Source: UBA6821 sp044236545
GTDB taxonomy: Bacteria; Verrucomicrobiota; Verrucomicrobiia; Chthoniobacterales; UBA6821
DNA length: 64,000 bases
Assembly (NCBI GenBank): GCA_044236545.1
Contig: JBIIGI010000004.1
Span: 1 to 64,000, forward strand
Direction of reading: 5' to 3'
A model generated the notes under the pieces. The model saw only the letters and a program-made list of their open reading frames with translations. It was not told the origin of the DNA and made no database searches. Below are positions 16,682-24,963 of this stretch, one piece after another. The translations under genes and the position numbers were made by a program. How positions within the stretch are numbered: position 1 is the stretch's first letter; each line of letters starts with the position of its first letter.

Positions 16682-18556
16682 ATGCGCACCCTCCGGCTCT
16701 TTCTCTACGGCATTCCGGCGGCGTTCCTTCTCCTGCTAGCGGCGGCATTCGTCAATGCCACCTATCTCTCGGTGGCCAAGAAGAACGAGATGTCCATCGG
16801 TACCTTGGGAGAGCCCTCCACCCTGAATCCTGTCCAGCAAGCCGACTCGGCCTCTTCACAGGTTGGCGGACTGATCTTCAACGGATTGATCAAATACAAT
16901 CAGGATCTTGAGATCGTGGGTGATCTGGCCATCAAGTGGGAGCTTTCGCAGGAGACGACGTTTCAATTCGCCACGGAGGAAGAGGCAGAAAGGGCAAACA
17001 TGGCATTGGAACGTTGCCGGTTCATGCCCCTTGAGAGAATCTTGAAGGGGAAGTTGTTGACGCTGGTTCTTGAAGAGCCCGGTCTTAAGGAATCGGATGA
17101 TCTGAATCGGATCCTGAATGATAAGGGCCTTCACCCGCTCCCCTTCCCCGCCTTGGCACCCGGCGGCAAGGAACGTCCCTTCAAGGCCGAGCCGATCATC
17201 CGATTCACCCTGCGAGACGGTGTGCGCTGGCATGACGGAGCCCCCTTCACCTCGTCCGATGTCGCCTTCACCTGCAAGGCGATCATGGATGAGAAGGTTG
17301 CCTCCCCTCGCCGCTCCGACTTCGAGCTTGTCTCCTCCGTGGAGACACCCGATCCGCGCACCGTCGTCGTCCGCTATAAGAAACCCTTTTCCCCCGCGCT
17401 CCTCAGCTGGATGGGGGCGATCCTCCCGGAGCATCTCCTCGGCAAACTCGATCCCTCCAGATGGCCCGAGTCGTATAATCGGAAACCGATCGGCACGGGT
17501 CCCTTCAAGTTCAGCTCCTGGAAGACGAACGAGTTCATCCGGTTGGTCAAAAACCCCGACTATTTCCTCGGCTCACCGTGGCTTGATTCCGTCGTCTTCC
17601 GCGTCCTGCCGGATCCCCTAACCCTCCAACTGGCCTTCCAGACCAAGCAGGTCGATTTTTGGAATGTCAGTCCTTGGGCCGTGAAAGGTTTGGAGAAAGA
17701 CCCTCGGTTCGATCTCTTCAGCGCCCCGGGCAACATGTACAACTACATCGGCTGGAATCTCCGCCGGCCCATGTTCCAGGACCTCAGTGTCAGGCAGGCT
17801 CTGGCCAAAGCCGTGAATGTCCCGCAGATGATCAAATACATCATCTATGGCCGTGGAGTTCAGTCGACCGGGCTCTTCACCCCCCAGGTCTGGTTCTTCG
17901 ATCCCTCGATCAAACCCATCACCTACGATCCCGCGGCCGCCTGCAAGCTCCTAGATCAAGCAGGCTGGAAGGTCGGTCCGGACGGAATCCGCGTGAAGGA
18001 TGGGAAGCGGTTCACCTTCACACTGCTCGCCAACAACGGCAACGAGGTTCGACGCGATATCGCCACCCTCGTCCAGGATGACCTCAAGCAGATCGGCATC
18101 GAGGTGAAGGTGGAGATCTACGAGTGGGCCGTCCTGCTGAAGCGATTTGTCAGCAAGGGAGAGTTCGATGCCATCGTGCTCGGATGGGGGCTCGGCTATG
18201 ACTTTGACCAGTACGCTATCTGGCACTCCAGCCAGACCCATCCGGAAGAACTGAACTTCATCGGCTACAACAACCCTGAAGCCGACCATCTGCTGACCGA
18301 TCTCCGCCAAGAATACGCACGTCCCGAGATCATCCGGCTCGCCGGGAAACTCCAGCAGACGATCTACGCCGACCAACCCTACCTCTTCCTCTTTGTCCCC
18401 GAGGGAACCGAGGTGATGTGGAAAGGCGCCTACCGACTCCGTCATCCAGGCCCGAAGCCCGGCGAATGGATCGACGAACCCGTACGGATGACCAAGGCTG
18501 GATGGAGTTACGACATGGAGTGGTTTTATCGTCCGGAGTATCCGCCAAAACAATGA
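16682..18556 (+). CDS. peptide/nickel-type ABC transporter substrate-binding protein (SBP family 5)
   Basis: This 624-residue protein is a family 5 extracellular solute-binding protein (oligopeptide, dipeptide or nickel class). The N-terminus has a membrane segment (residues 3-26) with no lipobox cysteine, so it is probably membrane-anchored or signal-peptide cleaved. Family features include GTLGEPSTLNPV, the FTLRDGVRWHDGAPFTSSDVAFT segment and NRKPIGTGPFKF. About 70 residues (roughly 95-165, rich in Glu and Leu) are inserted before the FTLRDGVRWHDG motif and are not usual. Two permease genes and one ATPase gene follow on the same strand. Confidence 0.9.
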   Translation: MRTLRLFLYGIPAAFLLLLAAAFVNATYLSVAKKNEMSIGTLGEPSTLNPVQQADSASSQVGGLIFNGLIKYNQDLEIVGDLAIKWELSQETTFQFATEEEAERANMALERCRFMPLERILKGKLLTLVLEEPGLKESDDLNRILNDKGLHPLPFPALAPGGKERPFKAEPIIRFTLRDGVRWHDGAPFTSSDVAFTCKAIMDEKVASPRRSDFELVSSVETPDPRTVVVRYKKPFSPALLSWMGAILPEHLLGKLDPSRWPESYNRKPIGTGPFKFSSWKTNEFIRLVKNPDYFLGSPWLDSVVFRVLPDPLTLQLAFQTKQVDFWNVSPWAVKGLEKDPRFDLFSAPGNMYNYIGWNLRRPMFQDLSVRQALAKAVNVPQMIKYIIYGRGVQSTGLFTPQVWFFDPSIKPITYDPAAACKLLDQAGWKVGPDGIRVKDGKRFTFTLLANNGNEVRRDIATLVQDDLKQIGIEVKVEIYEWAVLLKRFVSKGEFDAIVLGWGLGYDFDQYAIWHSSQTHPEELNFIGYNNPEADHLLTDLRQEYARPEIIRLAGKLQQTIYADQPYLFLFVPEGTEVMWKGAYRLRHPGPKPGEWIDEPVRMTKAGWSYDMEWFYRPEYPPKQ

Positions 18557-18675
18557 TGAAGGATGAATTATGAAAAATCTCAAAAGCTCTTTCCCTTCCC
18601 GGAGCAAGGCCGCAGTTCCTAATTGGACGCAGTCCTCTCTCCCTTTCATCATTCATCCTTCATAATTCATCCTTT
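18553..18675. repeat. inverted-repeat element, ATGAAGGATGAATTATGA family
   Basis: The left arm at 18553-18573 begins inside the stop codon of the binding-protein gene; the right arm at 18644-18675 carries two tandem copies of the inverse word and ends seven bases before the permease start. The spacer of about 70 bases has no gene. The same arms bound the four-helix-bundle gene at 20521-20937. Confidence 0.75.
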
Positions 18676-18681
18676 CCCCCG

Positions 18682-19644
18682 GTGACCTCCTTCCTGATCC
18701 GCCGTCTTTCCCTGAGCGTGGTGCTGCTCTTCATCATCAGTATCATCAGCTTCTTCATCGTCACGATGACGCCGGGTAGTCCCTACCCGTGGGGCGAGCT
18801 CAACCCAAAGATCTCAGCCGAAGTGAAGGCCAACTTCCGCAAAAAGTTCCACCTCGACCGCCCCCTTCACGAGCAATACACGCTCATGATGAAGGATCTC
18901 TTCACGGGAGATCTGCGCAGCATCAAGGATGACCGGCCCGTGATGGGAAAGATCATGGAGCGACTTCCGGCCACCCTCGCGCTCAATATCACCGCGATCC
19001 TCATCTCACTCTCCTTCGGAACCCTGCTTGGCGTCTACGCCGCAAGGAACGCCGGAAAGTGGCAGGACATGGCCGGATCCTTCCTCGCCTTCCTCTTCAT
19101 CGCCCTGCCTGGATTCTGGGTCTCTTATCTGCTGGCGATCGTGCTGGTGAAGGGTTTCGGCGTCCCGATTCTCGGCACCCACAGCTACGGCATCGTCTTC
19201 CCCAACGACTTCGCCGCGGGACTCGACACTCTCTGGCACCTCCTGATCCCGGCCACGATTCTCGCCATCGGAGGAATCGCCTCCCAGTCGCGCTACCTCC
19301 GGGCCACGATGATCGGGACACTCCGCGAGGATTACATCCGGACCTCCCGGGCCAAGGGACTTGCCGAAGAGATAGTCCTCTACAAGCATGCTCTCAGAAA
19401 CTCCATCCGTCCGCTTGTCACCGGCATCGGGATGCTCCTTCCGGCGCTCATCAGTGGCTCCGTGATCATCGAGAGCATCTTCGCCTACCCGGGCATGGGA
19501 CGGCTTGGCTACGAGGCAGTGCTGGAACGTGACTACCCCACCTTGGTGGCGTTGAACTTTGTCGTGGCCGCCCTGGTGCTCCTCGGAAACCTGGTCTCGG
19601 ACCTTCTCTATGCGGCCGTCGATCCGCGCGTTCGCCTCGAATAG
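18682..19644 (+). CDS. peptide ABC transporter permease (DppB-like)
   Basis: This 320-residue integral membrane protein has six predicted membrane segments and the BPD_transp_1 domain, with the EAA-loop region around IRTSRAKGLAEEIVLYKHALRNS that contacts the ATPase. The N-terminal RRLSLSVVLLFIISIISFFIV segment followed by a periplasmic loop is typical of DppB/OppB. It starts with GTG at 18682, directly after a repeat element. The next permease gene begins one base after its stop. Confidence 0.93.
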   Translation: MTSFLIRRLSLSVVLLFIISIISFFIVTMTPGSPYPWGELNPKISAEVKANFRKKFHLDRPLHEQYTLMMKDLFTGDLRSIKDDRPVMGKIMERLPATLALNITAILISLSFGTLLGVYAARNAGKWQDMAGSFLAFLFIALPGFWVSYLLAIVLVKGFGVPILGTHSYGIVFPNDFAAGLDTLWHLLIPATILAIGGIASQSRYLRATMIGTLREDYIRTSRAKGLAEEIVLYKHALRNSIRPLVTGIGMLLPALISGSVIIESIFAYPGMGRLGYEAVLERDYPTLVALNFVVAALVLLGNLVSDLLYAAVDPRVRLE

Positions 19645-19645
19645 C

Positions 19646-20524
19646 ATGAACTCCGGACCCGCCACTGTTTCCGAAACACCCACGGGAAGGATCCTGCGCC
19701 GCTTCCGCGCCGATCCCCTCGCCCGGATCTCGGTCGTGATCATCGTTCTCTTCGCCCTGCTGGCAGGGGGGACTGCCCTTCTCTCGGCCTTCGATCATCA
19801 CTGGCCCTGCGATCCCAATGTCACCAACCTCGAGCTGAAACTCCTCCCCCCCTCGGTCCAGCACTGGCTTGGAACCGATAATCTCGGCCGCGATGTCCTC
19901 TCGCGAATGCTCCACGGCGCCTCGATCTCACTGAGCGTGGGGCTGATCGCCGTCTTTGTCTCGCTTGCCATCGGCATGGTGGTGGGAGCCGTTGCCGGTT
20001 ATTTCGGCGGCCTCACCGACCAGATCCTGATGCGCTCGGTCGATGCCCTGCTCTGCTTCCCGACCTTCTTCCTCATCCTGACCGCCGTGGCACTCCTCGG
20101 CCCCAGCCTGCTGAATATCGTCGTCGTGATCGGCTTCGTGAGTTGGACGGGGACGGCTCGACTGGTGCGAGGGGAGTTCCTGACTCTCCGCGAGACGGAA
20201 TACGTCAAGGGAGCCCTGATCCTTGGGCAGAACGCCCGGAGAATCATCACACGCCATATCCTGCCGAATGCCGCCGCACCGATCTTCGTGACCGCAGTGC
20301 TTGGCATCCCCGACGCGATCCTCTCGGAGGCGGGCCTCAGCTTCCTCGGGTTCGGTGTCCAGCCTCCCCAAGCGACTTGGGGAAACATCATCGCCGACGG
20401 AAAGACCTACCTTCTCGACGCCTGGTGGCTGATCCTCTTTCCCGGACTCGCCATCTTCATCGCCTCGCTGTCATTCTACCTTGCGGGGGATGCCCTGAGG
20501 GAGGCGGCGGAAAGCAGGGGCTGA
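19646..20524 (+). CDS. peptide ABC transporter permease (DppC-like)
   Basis: This 292-residue membrane protein is the second permease subunit. It has the DppC layout: a short cytoplasmic N-terminus, one membrane helix, the periplasmic HWLGTDNLGRDVLSRMLHGAS motif, then BPD_transp_1 with the EAA loop (YVKGALILGQNARRIITRHILPN). I chose the ATG at 19646, one base after the dppB-like stop; the longer frame upstream overlaps that gene. Its stop codon sits at the edge of the next repeat element. Confidence 0.93.
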   Translation: MNSGPATVSETPTGRILRRFRADPLARISVVIIVLFALLAGGTALLSAFDHHWPCDPNVTNLELKLLPPSVQHWLGTDNLGRDVLSRMLHGASISLSVGLIAVFVSLAIGMVVGAVAGYFGGLTDQILMRSVDALLCFPTFFLILTAVALLGPSLLNIVVVIGFVSWTGTARLVRGEFLTLRETEYVKGALILGQNARRIITRHILPNAAAPIFVTAVLGIPDAILSEAGLSFLGFGVQPPQATWGNIIADGKTYLLDAWWLILFPGLAIFIASLSFYLAGDALREAAESRG

Positions 20525-20937
20525 TGATGAAGGATGAATGATGAGGGATGAAAAGACACCCCCGGTTGAGCTTTCCGCAAGGACGAAGGAATTCGCCCTT
20601 CGGGTGATCAGGCTTTTCTGTTCCCTTCCCAAGAACACCCAGGCCCAAGTATTGGGAAAGCAGGCTCATAGATCAGGAACATCCGTTGGAGCAAATTACC
20701 GCGAAGCCAAACGTTCCAGGTCCAAGCCAGAGTTCATCTCCATCATCGGAGTTTGTATCAAGGAATTGGATGAAACCGCCTACTGGCTCGAGTTGCTGAT
20801 TGAATCAGATATCGTCTCCTCTCAGAAATTGAAGGATCTTTATCAAGAGTGAGATCAACTCATCGCCATCCTCACGACCATTTCCAAGAAGACCAAGGCC
20901 TCCGCCATTCATACTTCATAATTCATCCCTCATATTT
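20521..20937 (+). mobile_element. inverted-repeat-bounded element carrying a four-helix-bundle gene
   Basis: The arms are 20521-20549 (TGATGATGAAGGATGAATGA and following) and 20905-20937 (inverse: ATGAGGGATGAATTATGAAG and following). They enclose a gene of the S23/IVS four-helix-bundle family, and both the start codon and the restored stop codon lie inside the arms. The same arms, without a gene, occur at 18553-18675, and a lone arm at 16651-16674. I infer a small mobile or formerly mobile element that split the peptide transporter operon between the permease and ATPase genes. Confidence 0.55.
20538..20852 (+). CDS. four-helix bundle protein (S23 / 23S rRNA intervening-sequence family), cut short
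   Basis: This 104-residue protein has the family signature VLGKQAHRSGTSVGANYREA then RSKPEFISIIGVCIKELDETAYWLELL, which is unmistakable. Family members occur in Leptospira 23S rRNA intervening sequences and as Avd of diversity-generating retroelements; in vivo function is unknown. The reading frame stops at TGA (20850-20852), but the same frame continues DQLIAILTTISKKTK to a TAA at 20919-20921, which is the normal last helix. So either the last helix has been lost by one nonsense mutation or the TGA is read through. No reverse transcriptase or variable repeat lies near. Confidence 0.85.
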   Translation: MMRDEKTPPVELSARTKEFALRVIRLFCSLPKNTQAQVLGKQAHRSGTSVGANYREAKRSRSKPEFISIIGVCIKELDETAYWLELLIESDIVSSQKLKDLYQE

Positions 20938-20967
20938 TCTCAATCCTTCTGCATTTTGCCTTTTCCC

Positions 20968-21798
20968 ATGCTCTCCATCCGCAACCTTAAAATCGCTTTC
21001 CGCTCGGGCGACACCGTCACTCCTGCTCTTCGGGGAGTTTCCTTGGAACTTGGCAAGGGCGAGACGCTTGCGATCGTGGGCGAAAGCGGTAGCGGAAAGA
21101 GCGTGACCGCCCTCGCCATCACGCGCCTACTCCCCTCGCCTCCCGCCATTTACCAAGGCGGTGAGATCATCTTTGAGGGAAAGGATCTCCTGACCGCCTC
21201 CGACACCGAACTGCGCCTGGTACGCGGAGGCAGGATCGCCTACGTCTTTCAGGAGCCATCCACCTCGCTGAATCCCGTCTACTCGATCCGCAGCCAGATC
21301 GCCGAGATGATCAGCCTGCACCGCCCCGATGTGAGCGACATCGATGCCGAGATCATCCGTTGGCTCGATGCGGTCGGGATCGTCGACCCGGCTTCGAGGC
21401 TCCACGACTATCCCCATCAACTCAGCGGCGGCATGCAGCAGCGCGTCATGATCGCCATGGCTCTCTCGGCCCGCCCCGATCTGCTCATTGCGGACGAACC
21501 GACCACGGCCCTCGATGTCACGATCCAGAAGCAGATTCTCGACAAGCTTAGGGAACTCCAGCGCGATCTCGGCATGGCCGTTATTCTGATCACCCACAAC
21601 TTCGCCATCATCCGCGGCCTGGCCCGCCATGTGGCCGTCATGTACCGCGGCGAAGTCGTCGAATACGGAGAGACTGATCAGGTGCTCCGCAATCCCCAAC
21701 ATCCCTACACACGGGCGCTCATCGCCTGCATTCCGCGTCTCGGGGACCGTCGCAGGAGGCTCCCCACCATCATCGAACAGAACGGACCCAGACCATGA
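20968..21798 (+). CDS. peptide ABC transporter ATP-binding protein (DppD-like)
   Basis: This 276-residue ATPase has Walker A (GESGSGKS), Q-loop (YVFQEPSTSLNP), signature LSGGMQQRVMIAMAL, Walker B (LLIADEPTTALD) and the H-loop (ITHN), plus the oligopeptide-type C-terminus (NPQHPYTRALIACIP). The ATG at 20968 fits the family start MLSIRNLKIAF; a TTG four codons upstream is also in frame. Peptide transporters usually have two ATPases; the second (DppF-like) is not next to it, so this one may work as a homodimer or the partner is elsewhere. Confidence 0.93.
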   Translation: MLSIRNLKIAFRSGDTVTPALRGVSLELGKGETLAIVGESGSGKSVTALAITRLLPSPPAIYQGGEIIFEGKDLLTASDTELRLVRGGRIAYVFQEPSTSLNPVYSIRSQIAEMISLHRPDVSDIDAEIIRWLDAVGIVDPASRLHDYPHQLSGGMQQRVMIAMALSARPDLLIADEPTTALDVTIQKQILDKLRELQRDLGMAVILITHNFAIIRGLARHVAVMYRGEVVEYGETDQVLRNPQHPYTRALIACIPRLGDRRRRLPTIIEQNGPRP

Positions 21799-22166
21799 TC
21801 AGCCGCTACAACGATCTCGCCGCCAACGAACGGACCTACCTTGCTTGGATCAGGACTTCCCTTGCCCTGATCGCCTTCGGGTTTCTGCTCGAACGTTTTG
21901 ACCTCGTGGTGAGGGCCTTTGCAAAATCAATGACGGACGGGAGACTGCAGATGACCTCGCCACTCGGCAGGGAAGCGGGCATTGTCCTTGTCGCATTCGG
22001 CCTCATCCTCATGCTCCTCTCCACGTGGCGCTTCACCGTCACCACCCGCCTGATCCGCAGCGCGAAGGAAGAAGTCTACGGCTTCCGCGGAGTCCTGCTC
22101 ACGGGTGGAATCTTCATCCTGCTTGCGATCTTCGTCCTGCTCTACGTCACCCGGTTCCTTTTTTGA
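21795..22166 (+). CDS. DUF202 (YidH family) membrane protein
   Basis: This 123-residue protein has the DUF202 N-terminal signature NERTYLAWIRTSLALIAFGF and three membrane segments (about 20-36, 60-78, 99-119). The family's function is unknown. Its ATG overlaps the stop of the ATPase gene by four bases (ATGA), so it is translationally coupled to the transporter operon. The 174 bases downstream contain no gene that I can see. Confidence 0.88.
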   Translation: MISRYNDLAANERTYLAWIRTSLALIAFGFLLERFDLVVRAFAKSMTDGRLQMTSPLGREAGIVLVAFGLILMLLSTWRFTVTTRLIRSAKEEVYGFRGVLLTGGIFILLAIFVLLYVTRFLF

Positions 22167-22340
22167 GGCTGCGGCCCCGGAACTCAAAATGGCGAAAGGT
22201 TTTTTATCCGCGTACGGGTTAGCGCGGACCTTCTGCTATTCCTCCGGAAAGCAAGACGAGCGAGCGCGCCAGGGATTTTGAGCACGACGCCTTCACCTCC
22301 TCTCTTTCCAAAGCGGATACAACCAGATTAGGATTAGTGG

Positions 22341-23090
22341 ATGCACAAACTTGTCCTCATCCGTCATGGTGAAAGCACTTGGAACCGTGAAAACCGTTTC
22401 ACTGGATGGACCGATGTCGATCTGAACGAAAAAGGGCTGGGAGAGGCCGGGGCCGCGGGGGAACTTCTCAAGAAAGAGGGTTACTCCTTTGACCGAGCCT
22501 ACGTCTCCGTTCTCAAGCGCGCCCTCCGCACTCTTTGGATGATCCTCGACGAACTCGACGAACTCTGGATTCCGGTCGAGCGCTCATGGCGACTCAACGA
22601 GCGCCACTATGGCTCCCTTCAGGGACTGAACAAGGCCGAGACCGCCGCCAAGTTCGGGGAGGAGCAGGTGCTGGTCTGGCGACGCAGCTATGACATACCC
22701 CCGCCACCCCTCGAAAAAAGCGACGATCGCTGGCCCGGACACGATGCCCGCTACAGGAATGTGCCCCAATCCGACCTCCCCCTCACCGAATGCCTGAAGG
22801 ACACGGTGGAACGCGTCCTCCCCTACTGGCACGATGAGATCGCCCCTGCCGTGAAGCGCGGAGAGAAGGTTCTCGTGGCGGCTCATGGCAACACGCTCCG
22901 CGCCCTGGTGAAATATTTCGACAACCTGAGCGAGGAGGAAGTCCTTGCCCTCAATATCCCGACGGGCGTCCCGCTCGTCTATGAACTCGACGATGATCTC
23001 AAGCCGATCCGTCACTATTACCTGGGCGATCAGGAGGCCATCGCCGCCGCAATGGCCGCCGTCGCCTCGCAGGGAAAGGCCAAACATTAA
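22341..23090 (+). CDS. gpmA: 2,3-bisphosphoglycerate-dependent phosphoglycerate mutase
   Basis: This 249-residue glycolytic enzyme interconverts 3- and 2-phosphoglycerate. H9 in LVLIRHGES is the phosphorylated histidine; the family segments NRFTGWTDVDLNEKG, LNERHYGSLQGLNKAE and the second catalytic histidine in AAHGNTLRAL are intact. The length is normal. It is followed seven bases later by the pepF gene. Confidence 0.96.
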   Translation: MHKLVLIRHGESTWNRENRFTGWTDVDLNEKGLGEAGAAGELLKKEGYSFDRAYVSVLKRALRTLWMILDELDELWIPVERSWRLNERHYGSLQGLNKAETAAKFGEEQVLVWRRSYDIPPPPLEKSDDRWPGHDARYRNVPQSDLPLTECLKDTVERVLPYWHDEIAPAVKRGEKVLVAAHGNTLRALVKYFDNLSEEEVLALNIPTGVPLVYELDDDLKPIRHYYLGDQEAIAAAMAAVASQGKAKH

Positions 23091-23097
23091 GTCCTCC

Positions 23098-24963
23098 ATG
23101 AGGGTTTCCCTCCCCCACCCCGGGATGAAGACGCCCCCTCTCATCGCCGATCTCTCCGGGGATGCGACGCCCACGACCTTGAAAACACGTTCCCAGGTCG
23201 CGGTTGCCGACACGTGGGATCTCGCGCCGCTTTTTCCGGATGACGCCGCTTGGGAGGCAGAGTTCACCTCACTCTCCATCCGCTACGGCGAAGTCGCCGC
23301 TTACCGGGGAACCCTTGGACGGAGCGCCGCCGATCTCCTGGCCCTCCTTGAGTTCGAGAAATCGCTCGACCGCTCCAGCGAACGCCTGGCCCAGTATGCC
23401 GGACTGCGTCTTTCCGAAGATAGTTCGCGATCAGACTCACTTGACCGCGACGGACGACTCTCCTCGCTCTGCGCCAAAATCGGGGAGGCCTGCTCATGGG
23501 TCGCGCCGGAGATCCAGGGCATCCCGGACGAAACCTTCGACTCCTTTCTGATTGATCCCCTGCTGTCGGAATGGGTGATCCCGCTGGCCCGCCTGCGTCG
23601 GCTCAAGCCGCATATCCTCGGCAACAAGGAGGAACGCCTGCTCTCCCTAGCCATGCCGGCCATCTCTGGTCATCATGAGACCTTTTCCCAACTCACCAAT
23701 GTCGACATGAGCTTCGGCATGGTCAGGGATGAACTCGGACGCGAGATCGAGCTGACCCAGAGCAGTTTTTCCTCCCTGCTCCAACGCCCCGACCGCGCCG
23801 TGCGCAAGGCGGCCTTCGACGGATTCTACGCCGAGTTTTCGGCCCACCGCTACACCCTGGCCAGTTCTCTGGCCAGTTCCGTGAAGGCCGACGTCTTCCT
23901 GGCACGTGCCCGGAATTACCCCTCGGCGCTGGAGGCATCCCTCTTTGCCGACAATGTTCCGGTCGGCGTCTACGATAACCTGATCACCGCGGTCCGCGCC
24001 CGCCTCCCCTCACTCCACCGCTACTACGCCCTCCGTCAGCGTGTCTTCAATCTGACAGACCTTCATATCTACGATACCTATGCTCCGTTGGTGGGGGCGG
24101 TTCAAAGCGACGTCCCCTTTGACGAGGCCGTGGAAAAAGTCCTCGCCTCCCTGCGACCCCTCGGCGAGGAGTACACGGAGACCCTTGCCAAAGGTCTCCG
24201 ATCGGAGCGCTGGTGCGACCGCTACGAGAACAAGGGAAAGCGCAGCGGCGCATTCTCCTATGGAACCTACGAGGGTCCTCCGTACATCCTGATGAACTAC
24301 AAGGCGGATGTCTTCTCGGACATCTACACCCTTGCGCACGAGGCCGGTCACTCGATGCACACCTGGTATTCGCGCCGGACGCAGAACTTCCAGAACTACC
24401 ACTACCCTATCTTCCTGGCCGAGGTGGCCTCCACATTCAACGAGATCCTGCTCACCGAGCATCTCCTGGCCGGGACCACGGACCGCGCGATGCGGGCCTA
24501 CCTGATCAACCGGCAGATCGACGACCTCCGCGGCACCCTCTTCCGGCAGACCATGTTCGCCGAGTTTGAGAAGGGAATCCACGCCGACGAGGAATCGGGG
24601 GCGGCCCTCACGCTCGAAAGCTTCCGCAGGAACTACCGGGGACTGCTCGACACCTACTTCGGACCCGGTGTGGTCATCGATGCGGAACTGGAACTGGAAT
24701 GCCTGCGCATCCCTCATTTCTACAGCGCCTTCTATGTCTACAAGTACGCCACCGGGATCTCGGCGGCCATCACGCTGGCCGATCAGGTGCTTGCAAGCGG
24801 GGAAACCGGACGCTACTTCGGCTTCCTGAAGAGCGGCGGAAGCAGGTTCCCGATCGATACCCTGGCCGAGGCCGGCGTCGACATGTGCTCACCGGAACCC
24901 GTCGAAGCGGCCCTCGCTCTCTTTTCGCGCAGGGTCGCGGAACTGGAGGAACTTCTTTCCTGA
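23098..24963 (+). CDS. pepF: oligoendopeptidase F (M3 family metallopeptidase)
   Basis: This 621-residue cytoplasmic zinc peptidase has the HEAGH motif at residues 414-418 (LAHEAGHSMHTWYS) with the following AEVASTFNE glutamate, as in M3B oligoendopeptidases. I chose the ATG at 23098, seven bases after gpmA; a second in-frame ATG at 23125 is equally possible and neither has a strong ribosome site. The open frame further upstream overlaps gpmA and is not real. It may degrade peptides imported by the transporter encoded just upstream. Its stop overlaps the kinase start by one base. Confidence 0.94.
   Translation: MRVSLPHPGMKTPPLIADLSGDATPTTLKTRSQVAVADTWDLAPLFPDDAAWEAEFTSLSIRYGEVAAYRGTLGRSAADLLALLEFEKSLDRSSERLAQYAGLRLSEDSSRSDSLDRDGRLSSLCAKIGEACSWVAPEIQGIPDETFDSFLIDPLLSEWVIPLARLRRLKPHILGNKEERLLSLAMPAISGHHETFSQLTNVDMSFGMVRDELGREIELTQSSFSSLLQRPDRAVRKAAFDGFYAEFSAHRYTLASSLASSVKADVFLARARNYPSALEASLFADNVPVGVYDNLITAVRARLPSLHRYYALRQRVFNLTDLHIYDTYAPLVGAVQSDVPFDEAVEKVLASLRPLGEEYTETLAKGLRSERWCDRYENKGKRSGAFSYGTYEGPPYILMNYKADVFSDIYTLAHEAGHSMHTWYSRRTQNFQNYHYPIFLAEVASTFNEILLTEHLLAGTTDRAMRAYLINRQIDDLRGTLFRQTMFAEFEKGIHADEESGAALTLESFRRNYRGLLDTYFGPGVVIDAELELECLRIPHFYSAFYVYKYATGISAAITLADQVLASGETGRYFGFLKSGGSRFPIDTLAEAGVDMCSPEPVEAALALFSRRVAELEELLS

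Noticed and set aside
20538..20937. Diversity-generating retroelement (Avd next to reverse transcriptase)
   Set aside because: No reverse transcriptase, template repeat or variable C-type lectin gene is present within the window.
22167..22340. Possible small RNA or gene before gpmA
   Set aside because: No stable paired structure or coding frame could be supported by eye in these 174 bases.
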